64,000 nucleotides of DNA from contig JAQFVV010000143.1 of NCBI GenBank assembly GCA_028023455.1, forward strand, positions 3,165,301 to 3,229,300, written 5' to 3'. Below are positions 50,165 to 62,079 of the stretch, piece after piece; position 1 is the first letter of the stretch, and every line of letters begins with the position of its first letter. Under the pieces are notes generated by a model that was given only the letters and a program-made list of their open reading frames with translations, searched no databases and was not told where the DNA came from. The position numbers and the translations under genes are program-made. The stretch comes from Epiperipatus broadwayi (Eukaryota; Onychophora; Udeonychophora; Euonychophora; Peripatidae).

Positions 50165-50656
50165 TGTACTGTATAGTATTTCTATAAAAATCATTGTTTG
50201 CTTTCAAAACATTTGTCAAACAAATATAAATGAATTTTCCTATCCTTTTACCAAAGAATTAAATTAAGTTTTAACTTTGATAAGTTTTTTTAATATACTT
50301 AAATGTGTATTTTATGATTGTTTTTATGTAAATATATTCTTATATAAATTTTTTTTTAAAAAATATAGTTATACTTACAATGTAGTATATTTTAATAAAT
50401 AAAAATTTATAGTTAATGCTTATGCAATGCTACATCCATGTCCGGACTAGATACAAAATTTTGAAAAAATTTCAAATTCCAAGAAGGTTTAGAATATTTT
50501 TTTTTTTTTAGGGATCTGTCAAACATAATACAGTTACCCATTCAGTTGTTCACTGATTCTTAGCTACAGAGTTAAATAATGATGGAAAACTTCTATTACT
50601 ATTTGGATATTGGGTAACCTGACAAGTAATATTTTCTTCTGTGTACCTCCTTAAAG

Positions 50657-53094
50657 CAGTGTTTCTCAATCTTTATACTTACGTGGCATATTTTCAGAAG
50701 AAATTCCTTTTTGCAGGATACCTACGTATTGTCTTAAAAAAAGTTAACTTCTAAATAAATGAAAACAAAACAGAGCTTTTAATTTTGAGGTAGATGCTAT
50801 GACGAATCATACTATTAAACAGAAAAGTGAATCATAAGTTAGTCAATAAATAAATAAACTTTTAATTATTAACATTTGCACACATAAAATTTTGTATAAA
50901 AAAATTACAAATAAGCACATACAATTATTATCTGAAAATAAAAAATAACCAAAACTAAAAATAATATGAAAAAAAGCTTTTGACTAATGTTTAATATTTT
51001 GATGTAAATCAACATAATTTTTATAATAAATGAGAATTAATGTGAAGTATGTGATTGACAATGTATTGATAGTTCTTCTATATCTGGTCTTATTTCTAAT
51101 AAACTCTCAGTTCATCCTCGAGATATTTTAGTTATTATCGCTTACTATTTTTTATATTAGTGAGAGTTGAAAATCCTAACTTGCATAAATACGAAGTAGA
51201 AAATTGCAATAAAATATTTGTTATTGTTTTAAATAACTTGAGATATCTCTTAATAATATCCAAAAAGTATCTAGTGGAAGTTCCGAATGTTTTATTTTTA
51301 ATATTCGATCAGATGATAGGGAAATAAGTTCTTCCTCTTCTTCAAGGCAAAAATTGAAGTCTGATGTATCATCAACAAAAGGATTTCAAATCAAGTCATG
51401 TTTATCTGTTTGAATCACTGGAAAATATTTACTAATTGCCTGCTGAAGCATATCCAAATGATTTTTCATTAACAGTGCAAGAAAATTTTTCTTATATTCA
51501 GGAATTTTTGGGATCATGGCTAAACTATTTTCATCAATTTTTTTCATCCATAGACATAACTTTTTTTAAATACAGGTAATTTATTTGTCGATGTTAAAAT
51601 GTTTTTGTTTCATCCTTGCAAATTTGTATTTAAAATGTTCTAGATGAGTCAGCTTTGCACACCACACTTCATTGTTCAAACAATCATAAAATGTTTGTGT
51701 TTTCATAATTTTCTTTTTTTCTTTTTCTGCAATACTTGGTTCTTTTTTAAAAAATATATAAAGTTTTTGTCTTAAATATAAGAGCCAAAACTTTCTCTGG
51801 AAAACTAGTGAATTTCACTATGCAATAATAAGCAATTGCAATTAGCTTCCATGCGATCACATAATTCTTTGAATAATCATGATTTTGTCTGTTTTTCATA
51901 TGGTTAACTATTTTTATCACATCATCCAAACAGTGCTTAATTCTGAGGGAAGAGTTTTAGCTATTAAAGCTCAGTGAATAATGCAATGTGTGAAAACAAT
52001 ATCTGATTTTTTTTTGTTTTGAAAATGTCCAGAAACTTCTCATGTCAGACAATTGATGGAGCACTGTCTGTACAAATACTTATACAGACATCCCATGATA
52101 AGTTTGTATTTTAGAAAAAATTGTTGATGCAATTAAATATTTCTCTTCCATTGTTGTTTCTGAAAATTCTTGACAAAATAAAAATTGGTTCGTAATTGAA
52201 TCCTCATTAATAAATCAAACAAATCTCACTAATTGTGCTTTTTCACTGATATCTATTGATTAATCTATTTGTTGTGCAAAAATTTGGCTCTTAATTTTCT
52301 GTTGAACATTTCTGACTATATTTTCTGACATAACAATGATTCTTCGGTTAATAGTATTGTTGGAGAGAGGAATTTTATTTATTTCAGCTTTTGATTCTTT
52401 CCTAAACATACATTTCACCATTATATGACAAGTGGGATTAATTAACATTTCTACAATTGAATGAGGTTTCGTCCTTTGTTCAATAAGTTGAGTTATCTTG
52501 TAGAAGGCAATTTGCGTTTTATCAGATATCATTATTGCCTTTTGGAATTTTTTAATTTGTTATTTATCATTAATCTTTCAAAATACTTTTTGTCTTTGGT
52601 CATCAAATTTAAGTGAATTTCCAAATACCGTTTCAGTTTGCTAGGAACCGTTACGCCATTTGTCTTTGTATGTGGGAAATCTGTTCTCTGTCCAAATAAA
52701 ACTGAAATTTAAGTAATCTTCAGTATATTTTCTTGTACTAATTTTCGATCTTTTTTCCTGAAGTTTATCCATGCTGGTACCACTGATATATTATTAGCCT
52801 TGTCCATGGATGTAGTATTTATATTTGCTACAGAACTGCTACTCATATTGCCGTCATCTTTAGTTTTGTTTGCCGTAACAAATTTTCTTATTTTCATTTT
52901 TGGATAAGCTAAAAATTAATTTTAAATTGCTTTAATTATAATTATTTATTATTTATAATAAAGAAGTGATTGATATTTTATAAGAATCAAATTTGCATAT
53001 TTATTTATTTAGTAATCTAGACTAATTTCATGACAAACTTTGAGATTTCCATGGCACATTAATGTGCTGCAGCACACCCCTTTGAGAAACACTG
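50657..53094 (-). mobile_element. Full-length ZBED5/FAM200-like hAT transposon, inactive
   Basis: The 13-bp terminal inverted repeat CAGTGTTTCTCAA is at 50657-50669 and, inverted, at 53082-53094. The flanks are CCTTAAAG (50649-50656) and CTTTAAAG (53095-53102), an 8-bp hAT target duplication with one mutation. At 2438 bp with a transposase relic on the minus strand, it is a complete autonomous-size copy. GCAGCACAC-type subterminal sequence near the right end is typical of this hAT group. Confidence 0.93.
51060..52897 (-). pseudogene. hAT transposase (ZBED5/FAM200 type), multiply broken
   Basis: The N-terminal part starts near 52897 (MKIRKF) and is followed by a BED-like zinc-finger region with stops (52560-52700). 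Next comes an open block at 52532-52260 with KIPLSNNTINRRI and MSENI, the family's (I)PLSNxTVxRRIxDMS motif. The catalytic region shows an ICTDSAPS-like segment (about 52080; CTDGAPAM in active members), a THCIIH-like segment and AKTLP (about 51955). VIKIVNHMK (51920) and LLLHSEIH follow, with the C-terminal dimerisation region (LPLDTFW, about 51280) ending near 51060. The whole domain order survives but stops and frameshifts occur throughout. ZBED5 and FAM200 are vertebrate genes domesticated from such transposases. Confidence 0.88.
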
Positions 53095-53599
53095 CTTTAA
53101 AGACTGTTGGAGAGATTTTATTCTGGAATGCATTATGTAAAGACTTTCTCCAAATTTACTTCTAAATTATTATGCCTCTCAGCTAACAATGCTTGACAAT
53201 AGTATTATTATTGAAAAACAAAAGGTTAATAATAACAAAAAAAAAATAGCTTATGTAAAACATAAATATAAGTATAAACCAAACTTTAACTTCCTCTAAC
53301 AATTATTGTAAGATCTTCACATTCAGATGTAAATATAACAAAAAATTAATTTTGATGACCCTTACTTCTTAATTCATTTCATTCAAAATTTATATTTATA
53401 GTAATTAAACTCATTATTAAGGCTAACTGTAAATCTTTTATATCTTGATATTACACAATAAAGGAGTCTTAGTTTGTTGATTTGTTGTGATGAACAAGGT
53501 TGATGATTTTATATACAGATTTTTTTGATTATCTTGAAGATTACAATTAAGTAATTAAAGTGAAAAATGATATATCTTCGGACATTTATTGTCATTACA

Positions 53600-54741
53600 T
53601 TAAACTGTAAAAATTGCAATTTCACTAATAATTAGCCAATGTTTTATATGTTTTGTTATTGTTATTCTTAAGCACTGTATTGGTTTTTCTTCTAATTTTT
53701 CAAAATGAGGAATATTTATTGATCCATTTTTAAAGTTGTCTATAAAAAAATAATTATGACAATGTGAATGTTTTATTAATACATCATGGCTAGCTTCTAA
53801 TCTTCCAAATTCTAAGATATCATTTGGATACTTGGAAATTCCTGATAATATGAAAATACTACCAATTTGTATAGGTTTATGAAAAACAATTTGTATATAT
53901 TTTCCCTTTTTTGGATTTATTCCCCAGAAATAACCTGGAGCAGAATTATATGCCATTTCTATGAAGTAACTGCCTACAGTTTCAATATTAGTATATAATT
54001 TAGCTGAAGGATTTTTAATTTTGAATTCACGTTGAATAATTAAAAAATCTGGATCCTGAAGATTTTGAACTTTATTGTTAAGAGATGATACAATCCCAAC
54101 ATGTTGAAAAAGTGATGGACTCCGTTTAGTGTTTTGTTCTGGTGGAAGTAATATATGATTAAAATATTGAAGCAGAAAATCTACAGGATGTTCTGCATAA
54201 AAAGTCATTAAAAATGTAGCCAATTTCTTGGCAACTGTAGATTTATATAACTTACCTATAGATGTAAAAGAAGTAAAATCTAATTGCACCCAGAATTTTT
54301 TAGGAATTGAGATGAATTCTCTAATAGCTGTTATATAGTTTGGTGAAGCAATAATATCATCCTCTAATAATAAATAATAATCACTAAATGTACTACTATA
54401 ATTCATAACATAAGCATAATCTAAAACTTGTTTCGACCTCCATTTTACTCGTTCTTCAGAATCATTATAAGTTTGACGAAGTCCATTAAGATTGGGATAA
54501 TAAGTAGTAGGTGGCTGAATAATGTGAAGGAAGCCTGATTCATAATATGGTTTAAACTGTTTTAATATATGATTTGCCATATTAATGTTATCCTGTATCT
54601 TCTTGTTTCCAAAAACAATGGCCAACATGGAATCATTTCTTTCTTCTTCAGAAGAATTTTCAATCAAAGATTGTAATGTCTCAAACAGATACTTTCCACC
54701 TGTCTTACGGAGAGTTGTCGGAATTCCCATTGATAAAAACA
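53600..54741 (-). CDS. MGAT4C: MGAT4C-like N-acetylglucosaminyltransferase, last coding exon
   Basis: The minus-strand exon begins after the acceptor TTTTTATTCTAG (AG at 54743-54742), one base into a codon, and is open for about 380 codons to TAA at 53602-53600. It belongs to the GnT-IV family (CAZy GT54), Golgi type II enzymes that add GlcNAc to N-glycan mannose. Landmarks: SMGIPT near the start, YYPNLNGLRQTYND (about 54500), ERVKWRSKQVLDYA, and the metal-binding acidic motif LLLEDDI (EDD codons 54364-54356). Then come GKLYKS, FYAEHPVDFLL, PSLFQHVG (about 54105) and an intact C-terminal lectin-like domain ending in CLRITITKHIKHWLIISEIA. PASLYTN-like, GKLYxS and ITKxxKxWLII patterns favour MGAT4C over A/B. 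The 28 residues that extend the open frame upstream (to 54826) are intron. Exons for the membrane anchor and stem should lie beyond 54741 and were not recognised. Confidence 0.9.
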
Positions 54742-55125
54742 CTAGAATAAAAAATAAGTATATATATATATTACTATATAAATATAAAGGTTTGTTTGTG
54801 ACTTTACAACTCAACAAATATTTCACCCAATCTTAAAGAATCTTGCATGATTTTTTAATAGAATTTTACTAGTATATAAATTTTTGTTTTGCTTTAAAAA
54901 CATTTGCAATATGAAAAAGTATATTGTAATTGTTTTTGAATGATGTCATAAAAAAACAAAATGAGGAGAGCACTGATTAAAAGATTATAGAATTGGAAAA
55001 TTTTGTAAAAGTGTAGTTTTAAGTAAAGTAATGTAAATTTGATTTTGTAAATATATTAAATTAAATTGCATTTGTAACTATATATTTAATTTTTCATTTG
55101 AACAATGACACTTTTTAATAATGAA
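54742..55125 (-). other. Intron start upstream of the MGAT4C-like exon
   Basis: AT-rich sequence; no exon recognised. On the gene's strand the intron probably extends at least through the repeats at 55-61 kb. Confidence 0.5.
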
Positions 55126-55129
55126 TTAG

Positions 55130-55800
55130 TAAACAAGACATTTATTTTTTATATAGTGCAATGTTTTTTTTAATAATCTATAATATCAATAAGCTAATAC
55201 ACATGCACTTTGCAGATGTCACTATATAAATGAATACTCCTACTTTTTCAAACACAAGATAAAGTCTTTAAGAAAATATAGAATGAATCCACCTATATTT
55301 TCGACCCAACCGTATATGTATGGGCAAATCTGAAGTGTTTGAAATGAAGAGCGTGAAGTTATTAATTGATCACTTTAAATTACTTTTTTACTACATAAAT
55401 GAATGACGCCAATGAAATTTCTAGAATTTACGATACGTCATTCTTATAATTAAACATATGTAAACAAGACATTTATTTTTTATATAGCGCAATGTTTTTT
55501 TTTATAATCTATAATATTAATAAGCTAATACACATGCAGATGTCACTATATAAATGAATACTCCTACTTTTTCAAACACAAGTAATTTAAAGTGATCAAT
55601 TAATAACTTCACGCTCTTCATTTCAAACACTTTAGATTTGCCCATACATATACGGTTGGGTCGAAAATATAGGTGGATTCATTCTATATTTTCTTAAAGA
55701 CTTTATCTTGTGTTTGAAAAAGTAGGAGTATTCATTTATATAGTGACATCTGCAAAGCGCATGTGTATTAGCTTATTGGCTTATTAATATTATAGATAAT
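55130..55800. repeat. Compound foldback: inverted arms plus an internal direct copy
   Basis: The left arm at about 55160-55382 and the right arm 55583-55798 are reverse complements over about 220 bases (for example AAAATATAGAATGAATCCAC with its complement, and CAACCGTATATGTATGGGCA). Between them, 55461-55582 repeats 55130-55258 in direct orientation (TAAACAAGACATTTATTTTT onward, with a small deletion). The order A-B, spacer, A, B inverted, A inverted resembles the mixed tandem and inverted terminal repeats of Penelope-like elements, but no RT is present. Confidence 0.85.
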
Positions 55801-55801
55801 A

Positions 55802-56060
55802 ATGAATTTGATAAACTTTTAGGATTTCATTTTAAATATATATTTAACATGTGTTAAAGTAAAATTTAAAATGGTGTCAATATAGTAAGAGAAATACTAA
55901 TGAATTAACAAAATTGATAAATTTTTATGATGTCAGTTTAAATGTATTTAGCATGTGAAAAAGTAAAGTTTAAAATGCCATAAGTAGAGCTAAAGAAATA
56001 CTGAATTTGATAAATTTTTATTATTTCCCTTTAAATAATTCTCATGTGATAAAGTAAACT
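55802..56060 (+). repeat. Three-copy imperfect tandem repeat
   Basis: Units of about 105 bases each contain (G/A)ATTTGATAAA(C/T)TTTTA, a T-rich middle, CATGTG(T/A)(T/A)AAAGTAAA and AGAGAAATACT. Copies begin near 55803, 55912 and 56009, the last one diverging. The array adjoins the foldback at 55130-55800. Confidence 0.6.
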
Positions 56061-56384
56061 GCTGTCGCCTGTGTATTGAAATACATCCTAGAGAAATGAA
56101 GAGATATCAGTTTTTGATAATCCAGGTAAAATTTTATTGAATAAATATATTTTAAATTATTTAAACTTCATTTGGACCACATATTTAATTTCTCATTTGC
56201 ATATATTACAAAGATGTTAATATTTTATAGCCATTTAAAAAATTATTATATGATAAATATAAAATAATTTATTTTAAAATTATTTTTTTCTGTATTTAAT
56301 AAAAGTTATAGTATTTGCATACTGTTGTTGATAATTATTTCATGTAAATATATTTTAATTATCAAAGTTTCTATTAACACAAGA

Positions 56385-56635
56385 GGACAGCTAGAGAAAT
56401 GGAGAGAATTAGGGAGTAACATTTTTATTTGGTATTCAATACATCAAAAATGTATTAAAGAAATATATTTTAATGACACTTTCCATTAATGTGAAGGTAG
56501 AGTTCAAAAATGGAATATGTTAATATAGTTTCATTATCAAATTTTGTAGTAATGGCAATGGGACAACTAGAGAAATGGAGAGAATTAGCAAAGGAAATTT
56601 TTATTTGGTATTCAATACATCAAAAATCAAAAGTG
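56385..56635 (+). repeat. Direct repeat, about 75 bases, period about 173
   Basis: CTAGAGAAATGGAGAGAATT and TTTTTATTTGGTATTCAATA followed by CATCAAAAAT occur in the same order at about 56391-56450 and 56570-56625. No coding content. Confidence 0.75.
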
Positions 56636-57072
56636 GAATTTAGACAATAAAACATTAAAAAATTTCTACTGCTCAAAATATATGCTTATATGTATAAATT
56701 AGAAATATATTTTAATAATCAATTGCACTATATTCTTTTATATTCTTTTATAATGCATGCAAAGCTGTTGGCTGGCTTTGCTCATGTTAATAAAATAAAG
56801 CAGTGCAATATAGTTGAGAATTAAAATATATTAAAAGAATATTTACATGTAAAATAATGAGAATTCTCAACAGCAGTTAAATATAACCGTCAACATTGTT
56901 TATAAAAATACATTGTAAGTTATTTTTATCTGCTGTTGATAACTCGTATTATTATTTCATGTAAATATTTAAATATATTTAATTTATGAACTATGTTACA
57001 TTCTTTTAATCTAATAATATGACCAAATCTGCATATATATCTAGCATCTATATAATGAATGATATTAATTAA

Positions 57073-57628
57073 AAAGGACTTGAATTCAGATTTTCAAACT
57101 CATTACATCTATCCACTCTATCTTATACAACTGATACACATGGTTACATACATGTGAAAAAGATAAATGATCTATATATGTATTTTATGCTGAACCAGCA
57201 CTCATCAGTTGGTCCAGATCATCATCTGGCACATGTATATGCAATCAGTGCTAAGTTTATATTAAGATATCAACTCTTCAAACTTTAATGGACAAGTTTC
57301 AATCTTCTCACCCTCCAACTCTTCATCTATCAATATCATTGAAAATCTGAGGATGGAATGATATGGATGGCTGAAGAGTTGGAAGAGGGAGAAGATTGAA
57401 GCTTGCCCATTAAAGTTTGAAGATTTGCTATCTTAATATAAACTGAGCACTGATTGTATATTTGTGTGGGAGATGGTGATCTGGGTCAACTGATGAGTGC
57501 TGGTTCAGCACAAAATAAATATATTGGAGATCATTTATCTTTTTCACATGTATGTAGTCATGTGTATCAATTATATAAGATGGAGTGGATAGATAGAGGG
57601 AGTTTGAAAATCTAAGTTCAAGTCCTTT
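57073..57628. repeat. Large inverted repeat with hammerhead-like core in each arm
   Basis: The arms (about 57073-57330 and 57375-57628) are reverse complements over about 250 bases with scattered mismatches. The ends read AAAGGACTTGAATTCAGATT, as in the shorter element at 30.6 kb. TAATTA on both sides (57066-57071, 57630-57635) could be a short target duplication. Each arm, read outward, has CTGATGA (57490-57496 right; 57208-57202 left), stem II GTGCTG/CAGCAC with loop GTT, then AAAA instead of GAAA, with GATC/GATC able to close a distal stem I. Confidence 0.8.
57490..57530 (+). other. Hammerhead-like core with G12 lost
   Basis: The CUGAUGA box and a perfect six-pair stem II are present, but the catalytic G of GAAA is A, both here and in the left-arm copy. 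C11.1 and G12 together form a CpG in a functional hammerhead, so deamination of a methylated CpG is a likely cause of this loss. The RNA should not cleave. Confidence 0.55.
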
Positions 57629-57827
57629 CTAATTATATTCAGTTTAGTATAAACAAAATACATAATTTTAAATATAATGATATTAATTAAATATAGATTT
57701 AAATCATGTGATATATGATTAATATTTTGTATATATGGTTAAAGGTCTATTGAATAGCAAATTAGTTGATTCCAAAAAGAATCCTCTGGCACTGGGTATT
57801 ATGGCTAAGAAATTTAGCATTATTTTA

Positions 57828-58010
57828 TTACTACTAAATAGTCATAGCTAATTGAAATGGAAATAACTACCTGCCACTGAATTATGTGACATCAAAAACC
57901 AGAAAAGATATTGAGTATCATTCTAGCAGTTTTAGATGTCATTTAACTCAGTGGGAAGTAGTTACTTTTGTTTCAACTACAGATATTTAAAGTTATGACT
58001 ATTTTTATTA
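57828..58010. repeat. Foldback repeat with a third arm at 58225
   Basis: AATAACTACCTGCCACTGAA ... TGTGACATC (about 57861-57893) is inverted as GATGTCATTTAACTCAGTGG ... AGTAGTTACTT (57936-57968), and pairing continues to the ATAGTCAT/ATGACTAT flanks. A further copy of the right arm starts near 58231 (GATATCACATAACTCAGTGA). Confidence 0.7.
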
Positions 58011-58279
58011 TATTTATTAAAACTAATATTTTATTTAATATTCAGAAATTGTTAAAAGTAAGATTTATTTTTTATCTTCTGAATATATTAATGATGATTC
58101 AGGTGATTTAGTCTATATAGAAATTAAAACTAGACAAAATTCACCTTATAATTTCAAAACTATGTTAAAAATTTGGCTTATATTACAACACAGCATAAAG
58201 ACAGAATGGTATTCTATCTTTCCATGATTTTTGATATCACATAACTCAGTGAGAGGTAATTACTTCCATTCCAGTTACT

Positions 58280-59990
58280 TTTATTAAGTGTTTGATATAA
58301 GATTGAATATATCTAAAACATAACATTTTAAATTGTATTATGGTAAAATAACTTACATAGATATGGAACAATCTATAATTGCATTGATCATGTATTTTAA
58401 AAAAAATTAATGATTTCTTAATTTTATCAAAAAATACTGGTTTTAGCACAAGTAAATAAACTGAATAAAGAACTTGCTTGAAATAAGAATATGCTGGATC
58501 TGGCAGGATTGATAATTTCTTTTACCAGTTTTAAAAAGAAAACAATTAGCATTACATATATTTTTTAATAAATGAACTAATTATATATTTAAACAAACTT
58601 TGTAGACATAAGCTCCAATCAAAATGCTTGAAATATTTGTTATCCATTCATATATTTAAAAAACAAACAATTATTATGCTGGACACACACATATTTCTGG
58701 AAGAATCTCTCAACAACAGCCTAGAGTACCTTCAATCCTTCACAGTTTTTTTTATTTGAATAACATTAAATCAACTAATTCAATATTAAAGCATGAAATA
58801 TCTTTTATAAATCAACCTATTTTAACCTAGCTTGAATAATAATAAAAACATCCATTGTTTGGATTACTAATGCTTCAAAACCAAGATTGATTTAACATTA
58901 TTGACATAAGAAAAAATATTTCTATATTTATCTTAATGTTTGGTAGTGCTATCGGCAATTATCAAGGGAGATTCTTCCTTAAATACATGTCCATCATAGT
59001 GATTGATTATGGTTTTTATATGGTACAGCAATCAAACAAAAATTTCAAGCATTTTGAATGGAATTTACTACTATCCAAATTAGTTTTTGTATATTTACAT
59101 GTAAGTACTTACTTAATTATGTATAGAAAAAGAATAAATAAATCATTATATACTGCTAAACCATTAGAAAAAAAAGATATAAATTCATACAATCATAGAA
59201 TTGATATGTATAATTAATAACTCATTTGAAAAAAAAAAATTATGTTCAGTGCAATGTGATTCTAATGTAATATTTATTTACAATATTCAAAATGCTATAA
59301 AATTATAATAATTATTTATTATTAGTTACTTTATTTTATGCACTATATAAAATAAGTAACAATGAGTTTGAATAAAACTAATAATGAACAAGGTAAATTA
59401 ATAGCAAAAACTAATTTATTCACTTCTTTCTGGACCAATTCCTCAATTTGTGGGGTTTGTACTTTCTAATCCTGGAATGTGGAATTGAAATTATAGATGG
59501 AGTTATTTGATATATTAATCTCAATTTATAAATAAAAATATTGCATTAATACAATTTTTTTTATATAGTTAAATATAATAAATGAGAACACATTATTTGT
59601 ATAATTACACAATATACTGAAGTTGATCTTAAATTAATATCTCACAAAATTCCCTTTAAATTTGCTGATATGCTTGCATATGTATATTGATAACTGTTGT
59701 TCATTTGTTATGAAGTTAAAGATTGTATTTTGTGAGATGTATTTAGAAATTTTATAGTATAGATATGTGATATCATAGTTTATATGACTAATCAACATGT
59801 ATGATTTCTAGCAACAAATTTAACTTTATTTACACACAAATACATGTATAATACTCATAAAATTAACCTACTTTAAAATTATTTAATTTATGCTATTATA
59901 AAATTTAAAGAGTGAAAACTGATCTTAACATAAGATTTGTTTTTAAATTTCTATAGTTAGTTATTATTTTTATTGTCATATGACATTTTT
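58280..59990. other. AT-rich spacer
   Basis: No gene supported. The 93-codon + strand frame at 58936-59217 has no recognised similarity and is best treated as chance. Confidence 0.4.
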
Positions 59991-59998
59991 TTATATTA

Positions 59999-61627
59999 AC
60001 TAGTTATCCCTGTGATTTTACTCGCATTAATAGAAAATGTACCAAATTTTTAAAAACAATTAAGTACTATAAAGTAAAAATCCAAAAAAAGGGGGGGGGG
60101 GGGGGAATCATACAAGATTCATTAAGATTGATGCAATATCTTAAGTAACAACCCAGCCAGATATTAAAGCAGTAAAGAAAAAAAATTCTATTTTACCAAG
60201 CATATGTGCATAACATACATGAAAATATTACTTATAATAGATCAAGGATAAACAAAGACATAATATTCCTGAATTCTTTGCTTTACAGCTCTAGTATTTA
60301 TCCTAGTTGGTTGCAAATCTTAAAAGAATATAATGTAGTTGTTAATTAAAATACATTTAGGCAATATTTACATGAAATAATAATATATGAATTAACACTA
60401 GGAATTAAAAATGAGTATTGTAATGTATTTTTATAAACAATACATGCCAAATAAAATACTTTTGATTTGAATAGTTTAAATTTTAACATTCTTTATGAAA
60501 TAGATAAACGAATTAAATTTTGTTTGTTCATATGATGAAATAAAAGTAATGTTTGTGAATAACAGTAAAGAATATTAAAATAAATACTTAAATATTTTAT
60601 CTCATTGTCTAGTTGGCCCAGATAGACCTCATAGAAAGTAAGATGGTCAATGTAATGCGCTAACAGATAGAGATGGCTAAGAAAAAATAATTAGAGATTG
60701 AGTATGGAAGATAAATATGTGATAGATTTCATAAAGAATATTAAAATTTAAACTTCAAATAATTATTGTTTAAAAAAACTAAGATTATCCCATGAGAAAT
60801 TATTTAAAATGAAACTGTAAATGACAACATTATTATTGGCTTATATATTTATATATTTTCATGCAAATGATTAGCATTTCAATGCATTTTTATATTGCAA
60901 ATAATAATATATGAATTATCAACAGCAGTATCATAAAAAAATTAACTTTTTACTATAATGTGGTGGTATTTTTTTAATGTTTCTTTTGCAAGTGATAAAT
61001 TAAAAACATGGTCCAAAAAAAAAAATTAATTTTAAATATATGCAATAAAATTTATTTCTGTCTCTCTGGAAATAGATAAATTAAATATGTTATTTGTACC
61101 ATGCCAGCAGGTTAAAATTTCTGAGCCATTTTAAAACTTATGAGAAATCTATTCAAAATAAAATCCTAAAAATTGATCAAATTCAGTAGTCTAACTGATA
61201 GCAAATAACAATGCTGTCTCCATGGCTTATATATTTACATAATAGTTCCTTGCAAATTATTACAATTTTGATGCATTTTTATATTGCAAATAATAATCCA
61301 TGACTTATTACAAAAAAATATAATTTTTTACTATGAAATTAATAGTATTTTTTTCACACTCCATTTGTGAGAAATTAAATATGTGATTGAAGGTCACAAT
61401 GTCAGTCAGCGCTGAACTCTGCATTTTTATGATGTCATTACAAATTCCAATGTTTTTTATATTACAAATTCCCAAAGTTTTTAAAACAAATACTATGAAG
61501 CAAAATTTGTAACCTATGAAATTATCCACATACCCAAAAAGAAAAATTGCAGAAGATTCATCCAAATTGGTGCCATAGTTGTTGAGTTATAAAGTAACAA
61601 ACAAACTTTTCCATTTATATATTAATA
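59999..61627 (+). mobile_element. Interspersed element of unassigned class (candidate)
   Basis: The start ACTAGTTATCCCTGTGATTT and the end ACAAACAAACTTTTCCATTT then ATATATTAATATAGAT resemble paired ends often seen on long interspersed repeats of invertebrate genomes. TTATATTA precedes the start and a similar TTATATATTA lies at the end. The interior is a duplication of about 380 bases: GGCTTATATATTTATATA ... TTTTTATATTGCAAATAATA at 60838-60905, and again at 61224-61296. A G15 tract lies at 60091-60105. No coding sequence. Confidence 0.5.
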
Positions 61628-62079
61628 TAGATTAAATTTGATATAAGATAGATATATGATTTTTTTGGCCACAAACATTTCCAGTATAAAAATAATACGT
61701 TAGAAATTAATATTTATATAAATAATGCTAACTTTTTGATGTGTAAATGCTAGGGGAAAAATTATGTAAAAATTATTATGTGAATAAATGGTGAGTGAAA
61801 ATGATCATATTTATGGGATTGAAACAATACTAGTCTTTAAAAACCATTTCTTACATAAATATGTAATAAATAAACATTAAAGCAGCCATACATATATTTG
61901 CGTGCTACATCAAATGGGCTGCAACTTGCTAATAAGCGATCGGCAAGCAATTAGTGTCACATGAAAATATGTCTGACTTCTCAATTTATGCATCTCATAG
62001 GTTGTAGATCACTTTGCTATATCTTAGAATTAACATATTAATAAAACACTTTTATATGATATAAACATTTATTTAAATA

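Noticed and set aside
54742-54826. N-terminal 28 residues of the 408-codon MGAT4C-like open frame
   Set aside because: A good acceptor (TTTTTATTCTAG) ends at 54742 and family similarity begins just after it; the extension is hydrophobic intron sequence.
54585-54836. Plus-strand open frame over the MGAT4C-like exon
   Set aside because: Antisense shadow of the conserved minus-strand exon.
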